A stretch of 64,000 nt of DNA from Paracoccus fistulariae (GCF_028553785.1 NZ_CP067136.1:1426001-1490000); one strand, 5' to 3'; shown: positions 45,895 to 54,629, numbered from the stretch's first letter. The notes: a model not told the origin generated them from the letters alone. Numbers and translations are program-made.

Positions 45895-45979
45895 TTCCCC
45901 TCCTTCGCGCCCGCGATGCAGGGCGCCCTCTCCGCCAGTCAAGACAAGGCCCCGGACGATGCCCGGGGCCGATCTGATC

Positions 45980-46975
45980 TTATTCGCCGGTCCAGCCTTC
46001 CGCCTTGAAGACGGCCACGGTGCTGCTTTCATTCTCATCGATGAAGGATTGCAACTCATCCCCGGTCAGGAAGGCCCCCGATTGCGAGGTCTTGGTCAGG
46101 TAATCCTGCCAGGCTTCGGATTCCGAGACCTTCTGCAGCGCGTCGCGGTAATAGGCGACGGCCTCTTCGGGCAGATCGGCGGGCACCCAGACGGTGCGCG
46201 GCATGCGGTAGCTGTCGATCTCCAGCCCCGATTCCTTGCAGGTCGGGATATCGTGCCAGCCCATATCGCCGCTGACCGGCTCGCTTTCGGCCATCCGCTC
46301 GGGCGCGAAGACGCAAAGCGGACGCACCGCCCCGGCCTGCCATTGTCCCAGATTTTCATTGGGATTGTTCACATTCGCGGCGACATGGCCGCCGGCCAGT
46401 TGCACACCGACCTCACCACCGCCATTGAAGGGCACATATTTGAAATCGGCGCCGGTCTTCTGTTCGATCAGCGCGACAAGCGTTTCGTCGGTATCCTTGG
46501 ACTGGCTGCCGCCGAAGACGACCTGGCCCGGATCGGCCTTGGCGGCCTCGATCAGATCACCCACGGTCTGATAGGGCGAATCCGACTTGACCCAGACCAG
46601 AAACTCATCCAGCGCCAGCGCGGCGACCGGCTGCATGTCATCGGTCGTATAGGCCAGCTTGGCCACATGCGGCAGCAGATAGACATTATTGGTGCCGAAG
46701 ATCATCTTGTTGGCATCGCCGCGATTCTGCTTGGCATAGAGGAATGCCTCGGCCCCCGATCCACCGCCCTTGTTCAGCACGACGATGGACTGGTCGATAA
46801 TGCCGTCGCGGCTCAGCACCGACTGGATGGTGCGGGCAAAGTTGTCGGTGCCGCCACCGGCGCCCGAGGCCACCACGAATTCGATGGGACGGTTGTTCGG
46901 CTCCCATTGCGCGATGGCGGGGGCTGCGGCCATGACGGCGGTTGCGGCGATCAGCGCGGTTTTCAGTTTGGTCAT
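45980..46975 (-). CDS. tctC: Tripartite tricarboxylate transporter, periplasmic binding subunit TctC
   Basis: The 331-residue protein has a signal peptide (MTKLKTALIAATAVMAAAPA, cut after AIA). The mature protein has the Bug-family pattern: RPIEFVVASGAGGGTDNFAR near the start, VVLNKGGGSGAEAFLYAKQN, and FGGSQSKDTDETLVALIEQK. Members bind carboxylates, sugar acids or amides with the two Gly-rich loops. GGAGAGA precedes the ATG at 46975. The gene lies 53 bases downstream of pdxA2 and leads the transporter part of the operon. Confidence 0.92.
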   Translation of the reverse strand: MTKLKTALIAATAVMAAAPAIAQWEPNNRPIEFVVASGAGGGTDNFARTIQSVLSRDGIIDQSIVVLNKGGGSGAEAFLYAKQNRGDANKMIFGTNNVYLLPHVAKLAYTTDDMQPVAALALDEFLVWVKSDSPYQTVGDLIEAAKADPGQVVFGGSQSKDTDETLVALIEQKTGADFKYVPFNGGGEVGVQLAGGHVAANVNNPNENLGQWQAGAVRPLCVFAPERMAESEPVSGDMGWHDIPTCKESGLEIDSYRMPRTVWVPADLPEEAVAYYRDALQKVSESEAWQDYLTKTSQSGAFLTGDELQSFIDENESSTVAVFKAEGWTGE

Positions 46976-47028
46976 CTCTCTCCTCCACAAAATTCCGGCG
47001 CGGCCGGAAACTCCCTTGGATCGGCGGC

Positions 47029-48090
47029 TTATTCTGCCGCCATGCCCGGTTCTGCGACCGGTGCAATCGCCCAATCCTCGGCCAGGCTCTGTGCCCTGGC
47101 CTTGGCCGGGTTCAGTTTGGCCAGATCAAATCCCAAACGGGCAGCGGCCAGTGTCGCGCCCAGATCCGCCTTGCCCTGCCCGGCAATGTCAAAGGCGGTA
47201 CCATGGGCCGGGGTGACGATGGGAAAGCCATAGCCCGCGATCAGCGTGACGCCGCGATCAAAGCCCATCAGCTTCATCGCGATCTGGCCCTGATCGTGAT
47301 ACATGGTCAGCACCGCGTCGAATTCCCCGCGTGTCGCGCGCACAAAGACCGTATCCGAGGGGATCGGCCCCTTTGCCTGCAGCCCCTCGGCCACGGCGGC
47401 GGCGACAGCTGGGGCGATGATATCCTCATCCTCATCCCCGAAATTGCGCCCGTCGCCCGCATGCGGGTTCAGCGCCGCGACACCGATCCGCGGGGCTTTC
47501 TTGCCCGCGCCCTCCATCACCTCGGTGGTCAGGCGGATGCTGTCCAGAATCCGCGCGACGCTAAGCCGTCCGGCCACCTCGCGCAGCGGGATGTGGGATG
47601 TCACACGGGCGTTCCAGACCTCTTCCAGCACGTTGAATTCCCGCCCGCTGCGGCTGGCATCGATGGTGGCGTCGATAAAGCCGATCTCATCGACATAGCT
47701 GGGGCGCGACAGGCGCATGGAATGCTTGTTGAAAGGCGTGAACATGGCCGCATCGGCGATCCCTGCCCGCGCCAGCCGCAAGACGGCGGCGAAATTCTGC
47801 AGCGATGCGCCGCCATTTCCGGCATCGGAATCGCCCAGCACCACACCGTCCGCCGGGCTATTGGCAAGATCCAGCAGCACCGGGCCAGAGGGCAGGTCGC
47901 CATTGACCTGATCCGGCCCGATGACGGGCAGGTCAAGGGTCACACCGGCATGATCCGCGCCCATGGCCAGGACGCTGCGATCCCCGACCACGATGATATC
48001 GCGATCCCGCATATCCGGGTGGCTCAACAGCTTGGCAGCCAGTTCGGGGCCAACGCCCCCGGCATCTCCGATGGCAAGTGCAAGGCGCAT
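47029..48090 (-). CDS. pdxA2: PdxA2-type 4-phospho-threonate/erythronate dehydrogenase
   Basis: The 353-residue protein is a member of the PdxA family: LALAIGDAGGVGPELAAKLL, ALNPHAGDGRNFGDEDEDII and LTMYHDQGQIAMKLMGFDRG carry the three metal-ligand histidines, and FPIVTPAHGTAFDIAGQGKA the C-terminal block. Linkage to a DUF1537 kinase and a sugar-acid transporter indicates the PdxA2 branch (4-phospho-D-threonate or -erythronate oxidised to DHAP and CO2) rather than vitamin B6 synthesis. It is the first gene of its transcription unit; an operator-like palindrome lies 30 bases upstream of the ATG. Confidence 0.87.
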   Translation of the reverse strand: MRLALAIGDAGGVGPELAAKLLSHPDMRDRDIIVVGDRSVLAMGADHAGVTLDLPVIGPDQVNGDLPSGPVLLDLANSPADGVVLGDSDAGNGGASLQNFAAVLRLARAGIADAAMFTPFNKHSMRLSRPSYVDEIGFIDATIDASRSGREFNVLEEVWNARVTSHIPLREVAGRLSVARILDSIRLTTEVMEGAGKKAPRIGVAALNPHAGDGRNFGDEDEDIIAPAVAAAVAEGLQAKGPIPSDTVFVRATRGEFDAVLTMYHDQGQIAMKLMGFDRGVTLIAGYGFPIVTPAHGTAFDIAGQGKADLGATLAAARLGFDLAKLNPAKARAQSLAEDWAIAPVAEPGMAAE

Positions 48091-48119
48091 GGTGCGAATC
48101 CCTCCATTCCCTATTTGGC

Positions 48120-48135
48120 ATTCTGTATACAATAT
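48120..48135. promoter_or_regulatory. Candidate GntR operator upstream of pdxA2
   Basis: ATTCTGTATACAATAT shares the core ATTCTGnATACA with the palindrome at 51006-51023 next to the GntR gene. It lies 30 bases before the pdxA2 ATG, in the promoter area. FadR-type regulators (GntR/FCD) commonly bind palindromes with TGTATACA-like centres. Confidence 0.6.
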
Positions 48136-48246
48136 TTCGCACTCAGTCTAGGATTTTTGCCGATAGCCGGGACAGATCCGTGCTGAGATGCGGCGGCAAG
48201 AGGATGCCCGCCGCGATCTGCGCGACAGGCGATGGCAGGGCGCGGT

Positions 48247-49965
48247 CTATCCGCGCGAAAGCTCGGCGCCGACAACCCGCGCGCATAGCGCCAGCGACAC
48301 GGCACCGGCGTCCGGATGTCCCAGGCTCCGCTCGGCCAGCGGACGGGCGCGACCCAGCTTTGGCAACAGCTCGGCGGTCGCCTGCGCCGCCTCGGTCGCG
48401 CTTTGCGCGGCGGCGGTCCAGGCGGTGGGAAGATCGGCACCTGCGGAAACCCCTTCCCGCAACCGCGCCACGAAGGGCGCGAAGGCGTCAATCAATGTCT
48501 TGTCGCCGGGTGCCGCACCGCCCAGAGCCACGACCGCGTCGTATGCCGCCTGCGCGCCTGTCGCGACCATATCGGCATCGGGGGCCGTCTGATCGGTCAG
48601 ATGCTGGCCCCAGGCCCGCAGCGCGACGCCCCACAGCGCGCCCGAGGTTCCCCCGGCCCGATCCGCCCATGCGTCACCCGCCATGGACAGAACCGTGCCC
48701 GCCCCTGCCCCGGCCTGTGCAAGACGCCGGGCTTCGGCGGCAGCGGCGGATGAGCCGCGCGCCATGCCCTGTCCATGATCACCATCCCCGGCCTGTGCGT
48801 CGATCCGGCCCAATTCCTCTTCCGCATCGGCCAGGGCCTCGGCCACGCGATCCAGAATCAGGGACAGGCAGGCCGCGCTTTGCTGCGAGGCGGCAGAGCC
48901 CTTGGCGATCTGCGCCTGCGGCGCCTCGGCCGTGACCCGCCTGACCGGCGCGCCGGCGGGGGCTGGCGTCAGGACGCCCTTGCGGAAGGCAGGACTGTCA
49001 GCCGGGGCGCGCCACAGCGCCTCCAGCTCGTCATCCAGCCACATCACCGACAGCGAACAGCCCGCCATATCAAGGCTGGTCACGAATTCGCCGACCTCGG
49101 GCTGGATCAGCTGCAGCCCGGCCTGCTGACACAACCCAGTCAGGTGATGCCACAGCACGAAAAGTTCTTCATATTTGGTGCAGCCCAGACCGTTCAGCAC
49201 CACGGCCACACGGCCATCATGCCCCTCCGGACGCTCGGCCATAAGCGGCTCGAACAGCATCCGGGCCAGATCGGCAGCGGGAACCATCTTTTCGCTGCGG
49301 ATCCCCGGCTCACCATGGATGCCCAGACCGACGCCGATATGGCCGGGATCGACGGTGAACAGCGGCGCGCCCTGCCCCGGCAAGGTACAGCCGTCAAAGG
49401 CCACGCCGAAGGACCGCGTGTTCGCATTGGCACGGCGGGCGACGGCCTCGACCGCGTCCAGATCCATGCCCGCCTCGGCCGCGGCACCCGCGATCTTGAA
49501 GACCAGCAGATCGCCCGCGACACCACGGCGCTTTTCGGTTTCGGACCTGTCGGCGCTGGCGACATCATCGGTCACGGCCAATATGCGCGTGTCGATCCCC
49601 TCGGCCCGCAGCCGCTGGGCCGCCGCGCCGAAATTCAGCACATCGCCCGCATAATTCCCGAAGCCAAGGATCACCCCGCCACCGCAATCGGCGGCCCGCG
49701 CCACCGAGGCCACCGCGCTGGTGGATGGCGAGGCAAAGACATCCCCTGCCACCGCCGCATCGGCAAGACCCGCACCGACATAGCCCAGAAAGGCCGGGTA
49801 ATGTCCCGAACCGCCGCCGACAACCAGCGCCACCTTGCCAGCGGCGCCCGGAACGGCGCGCAAGGCCCCGTGCGGCACCGGCGCGACGCGATCCGCATAT
49901 GCCGCGCAAAAGCCCGCCAATGCCGTGGCCGCGAAATCTTCCGGCTGATCGAAAACCCTAGTCAT
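48247..49965 (-). CDS. DhaK-DhaL fused dihydroxyacetone/erythrulose-type kinase
   Basis: The 572-residue ATP-dependent kinase has a DhaK domain (1-330: VALVVGGGSGHYPAFLGYVG, VILGFGNYAGDVLNF), where His217 in GLGIHGEPGI would bind the keto substrate covalently. A linker leads to a DhaL domain (about 365-572) with the metal-binding acids in IDAQAGDGDHGQGMARG and SMAGDAWADRAGGTSGALWG. Single-chain DAKs in this context include L- and D-erythrulose kinases (LerK, DerK) as well as dihydroxyacetone kinase. Its ATG lies inside the last codons of the upstream TIM-barrel gene (8-base overlap), pairing kinase with isomerase. Confidence 0.88.
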   Translation of the reverse strand: MTRVFDQPEDFAATALAGFCAAYADRVAPVPHGALRAVPGAAGKVALVVGGGSGHYPAFLGYVGAGLADAAVAGDVFASPSTSAVASVARAADCGGGVILGFGNYAGDVLNFGAAAQRLRAEGIDTRILAVTDDVASADRSETEKRRGVAGDLLVFKIAGAAAEAGMDLDAVEAVARRANANTRSFGVAFDGCTLPGQGAPLFTVDPGHIGVGLGIHGEPGIRSEKMVPAADLARMLFEPLMAERPEGHDGRVAVVLNGLGCTKYEELFVLWHHLTGLCQQAGLQLIQPEVGEFVTSLDMAGCSLSVMWLDDELEALWRAPADSPAFRKGVLTPAPAGAPVRRVTAEAPQAQIAKGSAASQQSAACLSLILDRVAEALADAEEELGRIDAQAGDGDHGQGMARGSSAAAAEARRLAQAGAGAGTVLSMAGDAWADRAGGTSGALWGVALRAWGQHLTDQTAPDADMVATGAQAAYDAVVALGGAAPGDKTLIDAFAPFVARLREGVSAGADLPTAWTAAAQSATEAAQATAELLPKLGRARPLAERSLGHPDAGAVSLALCARVVGAELSRG

Positions 49966-50902
49966 TCAGAACCGTCCTTCCCGCAAGGATACCTCGGATA
50001 TAGTCGCGGTTGCGGGCGCAGACGCCCAGCCCGTCGCCGCCATAATGTTCGACCAGAAACGGGCTGTCGAAGCCCAGTTCCAGCACCCGGCGGATCGCCG
50101 CGCGATAGTTGATCGTCCCGCCCAGCAGCGGGGCCGGATGGGTCAGGATCTGACCGCTGGAAGGATCTTCCATCCGGTAGTAATTCTTGACATGCCAATA
50201 GCCCGCATAGGGGGCGCAAAGCTCGATCATCTCGGCCCAGGGCTCGACCGGGCGGTGCAGGCGGATCAGGTTGCCGATATCCATGTTCAGCCGCAGCGCC
50301 GGATGGTCCAGATCCTGCATGAAGCGCACCGCATCCCGGGCCGTGCCGATATAGGTATCCTCATACATCTCAAGCGAGATGCGGATGCCCAGCCGCTCTG
50401 CATGGTCGCCCAGTTCGCGCGTCCGCGCGATGGCCAGCCGGTAGGTGTCAGGGTCCGAGGGGTTCTTGACGCCCTCGGTGGTCCAGAACCACAGCCGCGC
50501 CATCTGTTCCGGCGTCAGCGGACCGAAGAAGCCGAAGCTGACATGGCCCACGCCCATCTCTGCGGCGACATCCAGAACGCGGTGCCCATAGGCCAGATAT
50601 TCGGCGCCATGTTGCGGGTCGATCACGCTGCGGCGCGATGTCGAGATCGCCGGGACCGACAGGCCCAGATCACCGCAGATCGCAATGAAATCGGCCCGTT
50701 GCGCCGGATCCAGATCTGCGACACGCAGCCAGGAATCGGTCGGATCGACGGCGTCGAAACCCGCATCGGCCACATCGGTCAGATCGCGCGCCCAGACCTC
50801 GGGCCCCGCATCCTGCACCAGACGGCCATCTGGCAGCCTGCCCGGAAACGGGATCATCGCGGCCGCAATCGGCCAGGTTTCGGCATTCCATCGGCGTGTC
50901 AC
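49958..50902 (-). CDS. Sugar phosphate isomerase/epimerase-like TIM barrel
   Basis: The product is 314 residues from the GTG at 50902, which has GGGGGAGG five bases upstream; ATG 50917 and TTG 50920 lie inside or before that ribosome site and are less likely. It is an AP-endonuclease-2-type barrel with acidic metal ligands in RISLEMYEDTYIGT, LRLNMDIGNLIRLH, YWHVKNYYRMED and PFLVEHYGGDGLGV. The tight overlap with the DAK kinase suggests that it isomerises the kinase's substrate or product, as LerI does for L-erythrulose 1-phosphate (inference). The exact substrate is unknown. Confidence 0.82.
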   Translation of the reverse strand: MTRRWNAETWPIAAAMIPFPGRLPDGRLVQDAGPEVWARDLTDVADAGFDAVDPTDSWLRVADLDPAQRADFIAICGDLGLSVPAISTSRRSVIDPQHGAEYLAYGHRVLDVAAEMGVGHVSFGFFGPLTPEQMARLWFWTTEGVKNPSDPDTYRLAIARTRELGDHAERLGIRISLEMYEDTYIGTARDAVRFMQDLDHPALRLNMDIGNLIRLHRPVEPWAEMIELCAPYAGYWHVKNYYRMEDPSSGQILTHPAPLLGGTINYRAAIRRVLELGFDSPFLVEHYGGDGLGVCARNRDYIRGILAGRTVLND

Positions 50903-51005
50903 GCGATCCTCCCCCATCAAGCGCAGCGGCCTTTTCGCAACATTCGAAGCTGGCTCGAATCCCGCTCTCGATCTTTCCCTAGCATGATGCTATTACTGTA
51001 TCAAG

Positions 51006-51023
51006 AATTCTGCATACAGAATT
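51006..51023. promoter_or_regulatory. Candidate GntR operator between the isomerase and GntR genes
   Basis: AATTCTGCATACAGAATT has perfect 7-base arms (AATTCTG, CAGAATT) around CATA. It lies in the 188-base divergent region, 68 bases upstream of the preferred GntR start and about 100 bases from the isomerase start. A similar site precedes pdxA2. Confidence 0.65.
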
Positions 51024-51090
51024 TCACGCACGTGAGGCTTGAACTTCCGCCGCGCCTGACGCGTATATGAAGAAAGTTAAGGAGGCACCG

Positions 51091-51786
51091 GTGGTCGACC
51101 CCAAATCCGAACTTGCCGATACGCCCGGGATGGCGGTCAAGATCGAACGACAGTCTTTGCATGATGCGATTCTGAACCGTTTGCGCGATATGATCATCGA
51201 GGGCCACCTGCCGCCAGGATCCCGGATCAATGAAGGACAGGTTGGCGCGCAGCTTGGCGTGTCCCGCACGCCCTTGCGCGAAGCGATCAAGTTTCTGGCC
51301 AGCGAGGGGCTGGTCGAACTGGTCCCGGCCCGTGGCGCGCTGGTCAAGAAATTCAGCGCCAAGGAAACCTCGGACATGCTGGATGTGATCAGCACGCTGG
51401 AACAGCATGCCGCCCGGCGCGCCTGCGAGGTGGCGACGACGCATGAAATCTCGGAAATCCGCGAATTGCATGACGAAATGATCGAATGCTACCGGCGCGC
51501 CGACCGCCTGGCCTATTACAAGCTGAATCAGGCGATCCATTCCGGGATAGTCGCGCTGGCCGACAATGCCGCCCTGTCCGATGTGCATACGCTGCTGCAG
51601 ACGCGGGTGAAGCGCATCCGCTTCATCGGCCATGAAGGCCCCGAGAAATGGGCGGGCGCCGTGGCCGAACATGAGGAAATGATCGCCGCCCTGGAGGCAC
51701 GCGATGCCGACCGGCTGGCCGCGATCCTTGCCCAGCACCTGCAACTGGCGTGGGAGCGTGTCAAACCCGAACTGGACGACAGCTGA
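51091..51786 (+). CDS. GntR-family (FadR/FCD) transcriptional regulator
   Basis: The 231-residue protein has an N-terminal winged HTH (about 20-85: DAILNRLRDMIIEGHLPPGS, GAQLGVSRTPLREAIKFLAS) and a C-terminal all-helical FCD ligand domain with metal-type histidines (REL-H-DEM, AIHSGIVALADN, EHEEMIAALEARDADRLAAI). The GTG at 51091 is chosen because a perfect AAGGAGG lies five bases upstream; the ATG at 51067 precedes that site and would encode it. It is divergent from the isomerase-kinase operon and is the likely repressor of both four-carbon acid units, induced by a sugar acid. Confidence 0.9.
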   Translation: MVDPKSELADTPGMAVKIERQSLHDAILNRLRDMIIEGHLPPGSRINEGQVGAQLGVSRTPLREAIKFLASEGLVELVPARGALVKKFSAKETSDMLDVISTLEQHAARRACEVATTHEISEIRELHDEMIECYRRADRLAYYKLNQAIHSGIVALADNAALSDVHTLLQTRVKRIRFIGHEGPEKWAGAVAEHEEMIAALEARDADRLAAILAQHLQLAWERVKPELDDS

Positions 51787-51915
51787 CCCCGGATCCGCAG
51801 TCAGAGCGAATGGCGCCCCACCTGTCCACAGGACTGATTCAATGGGCACTTCCCTCTGGCCTCCAGTGCCGGTAAAGTAATATGTACACTCAACTCGGAT
51901 TTCTAGGCTGTCGGA

Positions 51916-52761
51916 ATGAGACAGGAAAGTTTCAAGACTGATCAAGCGGCCATTACGGTCTTCCTCGATGGACCGTTATGGAATGGCCAGCCAACGGCCA
52001 CGCTTGGCGGTTTTCGCAGTCGCAATGCCAGATCGGGACAGGAAGTCCTGTCCAAGGCCATCGGCTTTGCGCGGCAGCAGGGTGTCGAGCAACTGATCGG
52101 CCCGATGGAGGGCGACAGCTGGCACAGCTATCGCTTCATCACCGATACGGATGGCAGCCCGCCCTTTCTGATGGAGCCGAACAATCAGGCCCATGAGCTT
52201 GAGGTCTTCATGAAGGCCGGGTTTCGCCAGATCGGCAGCTATTTTTCCGCCCGCGTGCCATTGACGCCGGAAAGCACGCAAAGGCCGATGCCAAGCAGCG
52301 AATTCAAGGTCGAGGTCTGGGACGGCAAGGATCCCGAGGGGATGTTCGGTCAGGTTTACGACCTGTCGGTGAACGCCTTTGCCGAAAATCCGTTCTACAA
52401 GACGATCTCGCGCAATGCCTTCATGTCGATGTATATGCCCCTGGTGCCGCTGATCCGGAAAGAGCTGGTGCTGTTTGCCCGCAAGCCCGACGGCGAGTTG
52501 ACGGGTTTCCTGTTCGGCATCCCGAATTATTCCGAAGCCCAGACCCCGAAATCGGTGATCCTGAAAACCTATGCCAGCATGACCAAGGGCGCGGGCCGCT
52601 ATCTATGGCGTGAATTTCATGTGATCGCCGCCAGAAACGGGTTTCAGACCGCGATCCACGCCCTGATCCATGACGACAATCTGTCAGCCCTGCGCAGCAT
52701 TGCGGAAGGCGCAAGGGTGTTTCGCCGCTATGGCCTGTTCGGCCTGCGGATCGCCCAATAG
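51916..52761 (+). CDS. GNAT-fold protein of unknown substrate
   Basis: The 281-residue protein has a diffuse acetyltransferase-like pattern: an N-terminal part LGGFRSRNARSGQEVLSKAI followed by QGVEQLIGPMEGDSWHSYRF, and a C-terminal part with ELVLFARKPDGELTGFLFGI and FHVIAARNGFQTAIHALIHD. The motif-A Gly loop is not canonical. Similar proteins are annotated as GNAT-like hypothetical proteins in Rhodobacteraceae. An AGGAAAG lies inside the reading frame just after the ATG, so the true start may differ. It follows the GntR gene by about 130 bases on the same strand but probably has its own promoter. Confidence 0.65.
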   Translation: MRQESFKTDQAAITVFLDGPLWNGQPTATLGGFRSRNARSGQEVLSKAIGFARQQGVEQLIGPMEGDSWHSYRFITDTDGSPPFLMEPNNQAHELEVFMKAGFRQIGSYFSARVPLTPESTQRPMPSSEFKVEVWDGKDPEGMFGQVYDLSVNAFAENPFYKTISRNAFMSMYMPLVPLIRKELVLFARKPDGELTGFLFGIPNYSEAQTPKSVILKTYASMTKGAGRYLWREFHVIAARNGFQTAIHALIHDDNLSALRSIAEGARVFRRYGLFGLRIAQ

Positions 52762-52804
52762 CCGACCCGCAAGAACCCGCCGTCACTGACGCGGGCATCG
52801 CGCC

Positions 52805-53419
52805 TCAGGCAGAGCCGTCGGTCCCACCGCCATCCCCGTCCAGCGCGTGATCGCGAAACAGCGATGCATTGCCAAGCAGGAACACGATCAGCAGCAGCGG
52901 CAGCCCGAATGTCTTGAAATAAACCCAGGTGGTTTCCGACATGCTGCGCCAAACCACCTCATTGGCCAGCGCCAGCGCCAGAAACATCAGCGTCATGCGC
53001 AAGGTCAGCTTGCGCCAGCCGGCCTCATCCATGGACACGGCCTCGGACAGGGCAAGACGCAGCCAGTGCTTGCCCGCCAGAAGGCTGTATCCCAGGATCC
53101 CCGCGAAGAGCAGATAGATGACTGTCGGCTTCATCTTGAAAAAGCGCGGATCGTTCAGCCAGACGGACATGCCGCCAAAGACCACGACCAGTACCAGCGT
53201 GACGACCTGCATCGCCGACAGCTTGCCTGTCAGGCGCCATTGCAGAAGGGTCGCCAGCGCCAGAACCGGAATGAACAGCAATGTGGCAAAGACAAGCGCC
53301 TCGTATTCCTGCCCCCAAAGCTGGACCGTCTCACCGCGTTTCAACAGGAAGACGGCAAAGAAAAACAAGAGCGGACCGTATTCCAGCGCGGGCCTGACCC
53401 AGGGTTTCGGTTCTTTCAT
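52805..53419 (-). CDS. yciB: Inner-membrane septation protein YciB (IspZ/IspA family)
   Basis: The 204-residue protein has six hydrophobic segments. Family blocks are ALEYGPLLFFFAVFLL at the start, the polar loop WLNDPRFFKMKPTVIYLLFA, and LTLRMTLMFLALALANEVVW with the late WVYFKTFGLPLLLIVF. YciB links envelope stability and division-site peptidoglycan synthesis; the exact activity is unknown. A short acidic/glycine tail (DGDGGGTDGSA) ends the protein. It converges on the GNAT-like gene and lies downstream of the DUF1223 gene with a 90-base gap. Confidence 0.92.
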   Translation of the reverse strand: MKEPKPWVRPALEYGPLLFFFAVFLLKRGETVQLWGQEYEALVFATLLFIPVLALATLLQWRLTGKLSAMQVVTLVLVVVFGGMSVWLNDPRFFKMKPTVIYLLFAGILGYSLLAGKHWLRLALSEAVSMDEAGWRKLTLRMTLMFLALALANEVVWRSMSETTWVYFKTFGLPLLLIVFLLGNASLFRDHALDGDGGGTDGSA

Positions 53420-53509
53420 TGCCTTGTCCCATCCTTGTGAGGTCAGACCGCTATGTGATGCCTAATGGCCCATTTTGCAAGAAAACACGCGACCGGGGGG
53501 GGGAAAGAC

Positions 53510-54433
53510 TTAGTCCAGACGGATGGCTGCCAGGATCGGTCCGGGATTATGCGCGCCGCCATTTTCTTTCTGCACCAGAAGCGCATGCTTGGTATCGACA
53601 GGCACGGATTCATCCGCCGAGCCATCGGGCCGCACCGTCATCCGCAAGGGCGCCTTGCCGTCCCATTCGGCAAGCTGGTCCAGATCGATGACGATATTGG
53701 TATAAGTCACCACCTTGCCACGATTTTCGCCGGCCTTCACCTCGACCTGCCGTTCGGGCAGGTAGCGCACCAGCAGGATATTGATACCGCCGCCCAGCTC
53801 GGACAGCGGCAACAGCTCGATCACCTCGCCATCGGCGGTGCTTTCGCGCTGGACGCTGACGCGGGTGGGGGAATAGCGGCTGGATTCGATCAGCCCCATC
53901 AATTGCGTCGGCCCCGGGGCGATGGCTGTTTCCTGCCCGTCCACGATCAGTTGCGGGGTATAAAGCGACCGCTCTCCGGCGGCGCGGGCATAGAGTTCCT
54001 GCCGTCTGGTGAATTCAGGCCGGGCAAAGCTGTCGGCCCAGCCCAGATAATCCCAATAATCAACATGAAAAGACAGCGGCAGGATATTGGGATCGTTCGA
54101 CAAATTCGACAGCATCACATCGGCTGGCGGGCAGGATGAACAGCCCTGAGAGGTGAACAACTCGACCACCACGGGCAGCGAAGGCACGTCCAGACCATAT
54201 TCCTCCATCGGCGGGGTGACGCTGTCGATGGGGGCGAAGCTGTTATAGGTTGCCGTTTCCGGTGGCGCGAAATCTGCCCCGGCACCCGGCTGCAGGCGGC
54301 CCATATCATCCGGCGCGGCAATCACCGGCGCCCCGTCCGGCAGCCCGGCCGCCACATCCTGCGCCAGCGCCGCACCAAGAAGCTGCCACAGCATCAGCAC
54401 GAAGGCTGCGCCCAAGATCGCGATACGCCGCAT
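53510..54433 (-). CDS. DUF1223 thioredoxin-like secreted protein
   Basis: The product is 307 residues from the ATG at 54433, which starts a signal peptide (MRRIAILGAAFVLMLWQLLG, cut after AALA). Two in-frame ATGs upstream (54475 and 54517) would put polar residues before it. DUF1223 is a thioredoxin-like fold: VVVELFTSQGCSSCPPADVM carries the Cys-x-x-Cys pair, followed by ILPLSFHVDYWDYLGWADSF and YTPQLIVDGQETAI. The role is probably periplasmic redox chemistry, but the substrate is unknown. It is divergent from acnA. Confidence 0.86.
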   Translation of the reverse strand: MRRIAILGAAFVLMLWQLLGAALAQDVAAGLPDGAPVIAAPDDMGRLQPGAGADFAPPETATYNSFAPIDSVTPPMEEYGLDVPSLPVVVELFTSQGCSSCPPADVMLSNLSNDPNILPLSFHVDYWDYLGWADSFARPEFTRRQELYARAAGERSLYTPQLIVDGQETAIAPGPTQLMGLIESSRYSPTRVSVQRESTADGEVIELLPLSELGGGINILLVRYLPERQVEVKAGENRGKVVTYTNIVIDLDQLAEWDGKAPLRMTVRPDGSADESVPVDTKHALLVQKENGGAHNPGPILAAIRLD

Positions 54434-54605
54434 GTTCAGGATATGGCGTTCCACAGGGCCTGTCTCCAATACCATCAGGATCGGTTCTTCCGCATTGATA
54501 ATAGCAGCCTTTGGCATAGCGCCTCAGTGCCGAATGGGACAAATCACCGCTTTGTTAATTTGGCCGTGAAGTAACACACCGTGCCTCTTGAGCAACATCT
54601 GGACA

Positions 54606-54629
54606 TTTGGTATGCGATTGCATACAAAG
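54606..54629. promoter_or_regulatory. Dyad upstream of acnA
   Basis: TATGC (54611-54615) and GCATA (54620-54624) form an inverted repeat around GATT, and the flanks TTTGG and CAAAG extend the pairing with one offset. It lies about 95 bases before the acnA ATG and about 175 bases upstream of the DUF1223 gene. Position and symmetry suggest an operator; no regulator is known. Confidence 0.4.
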
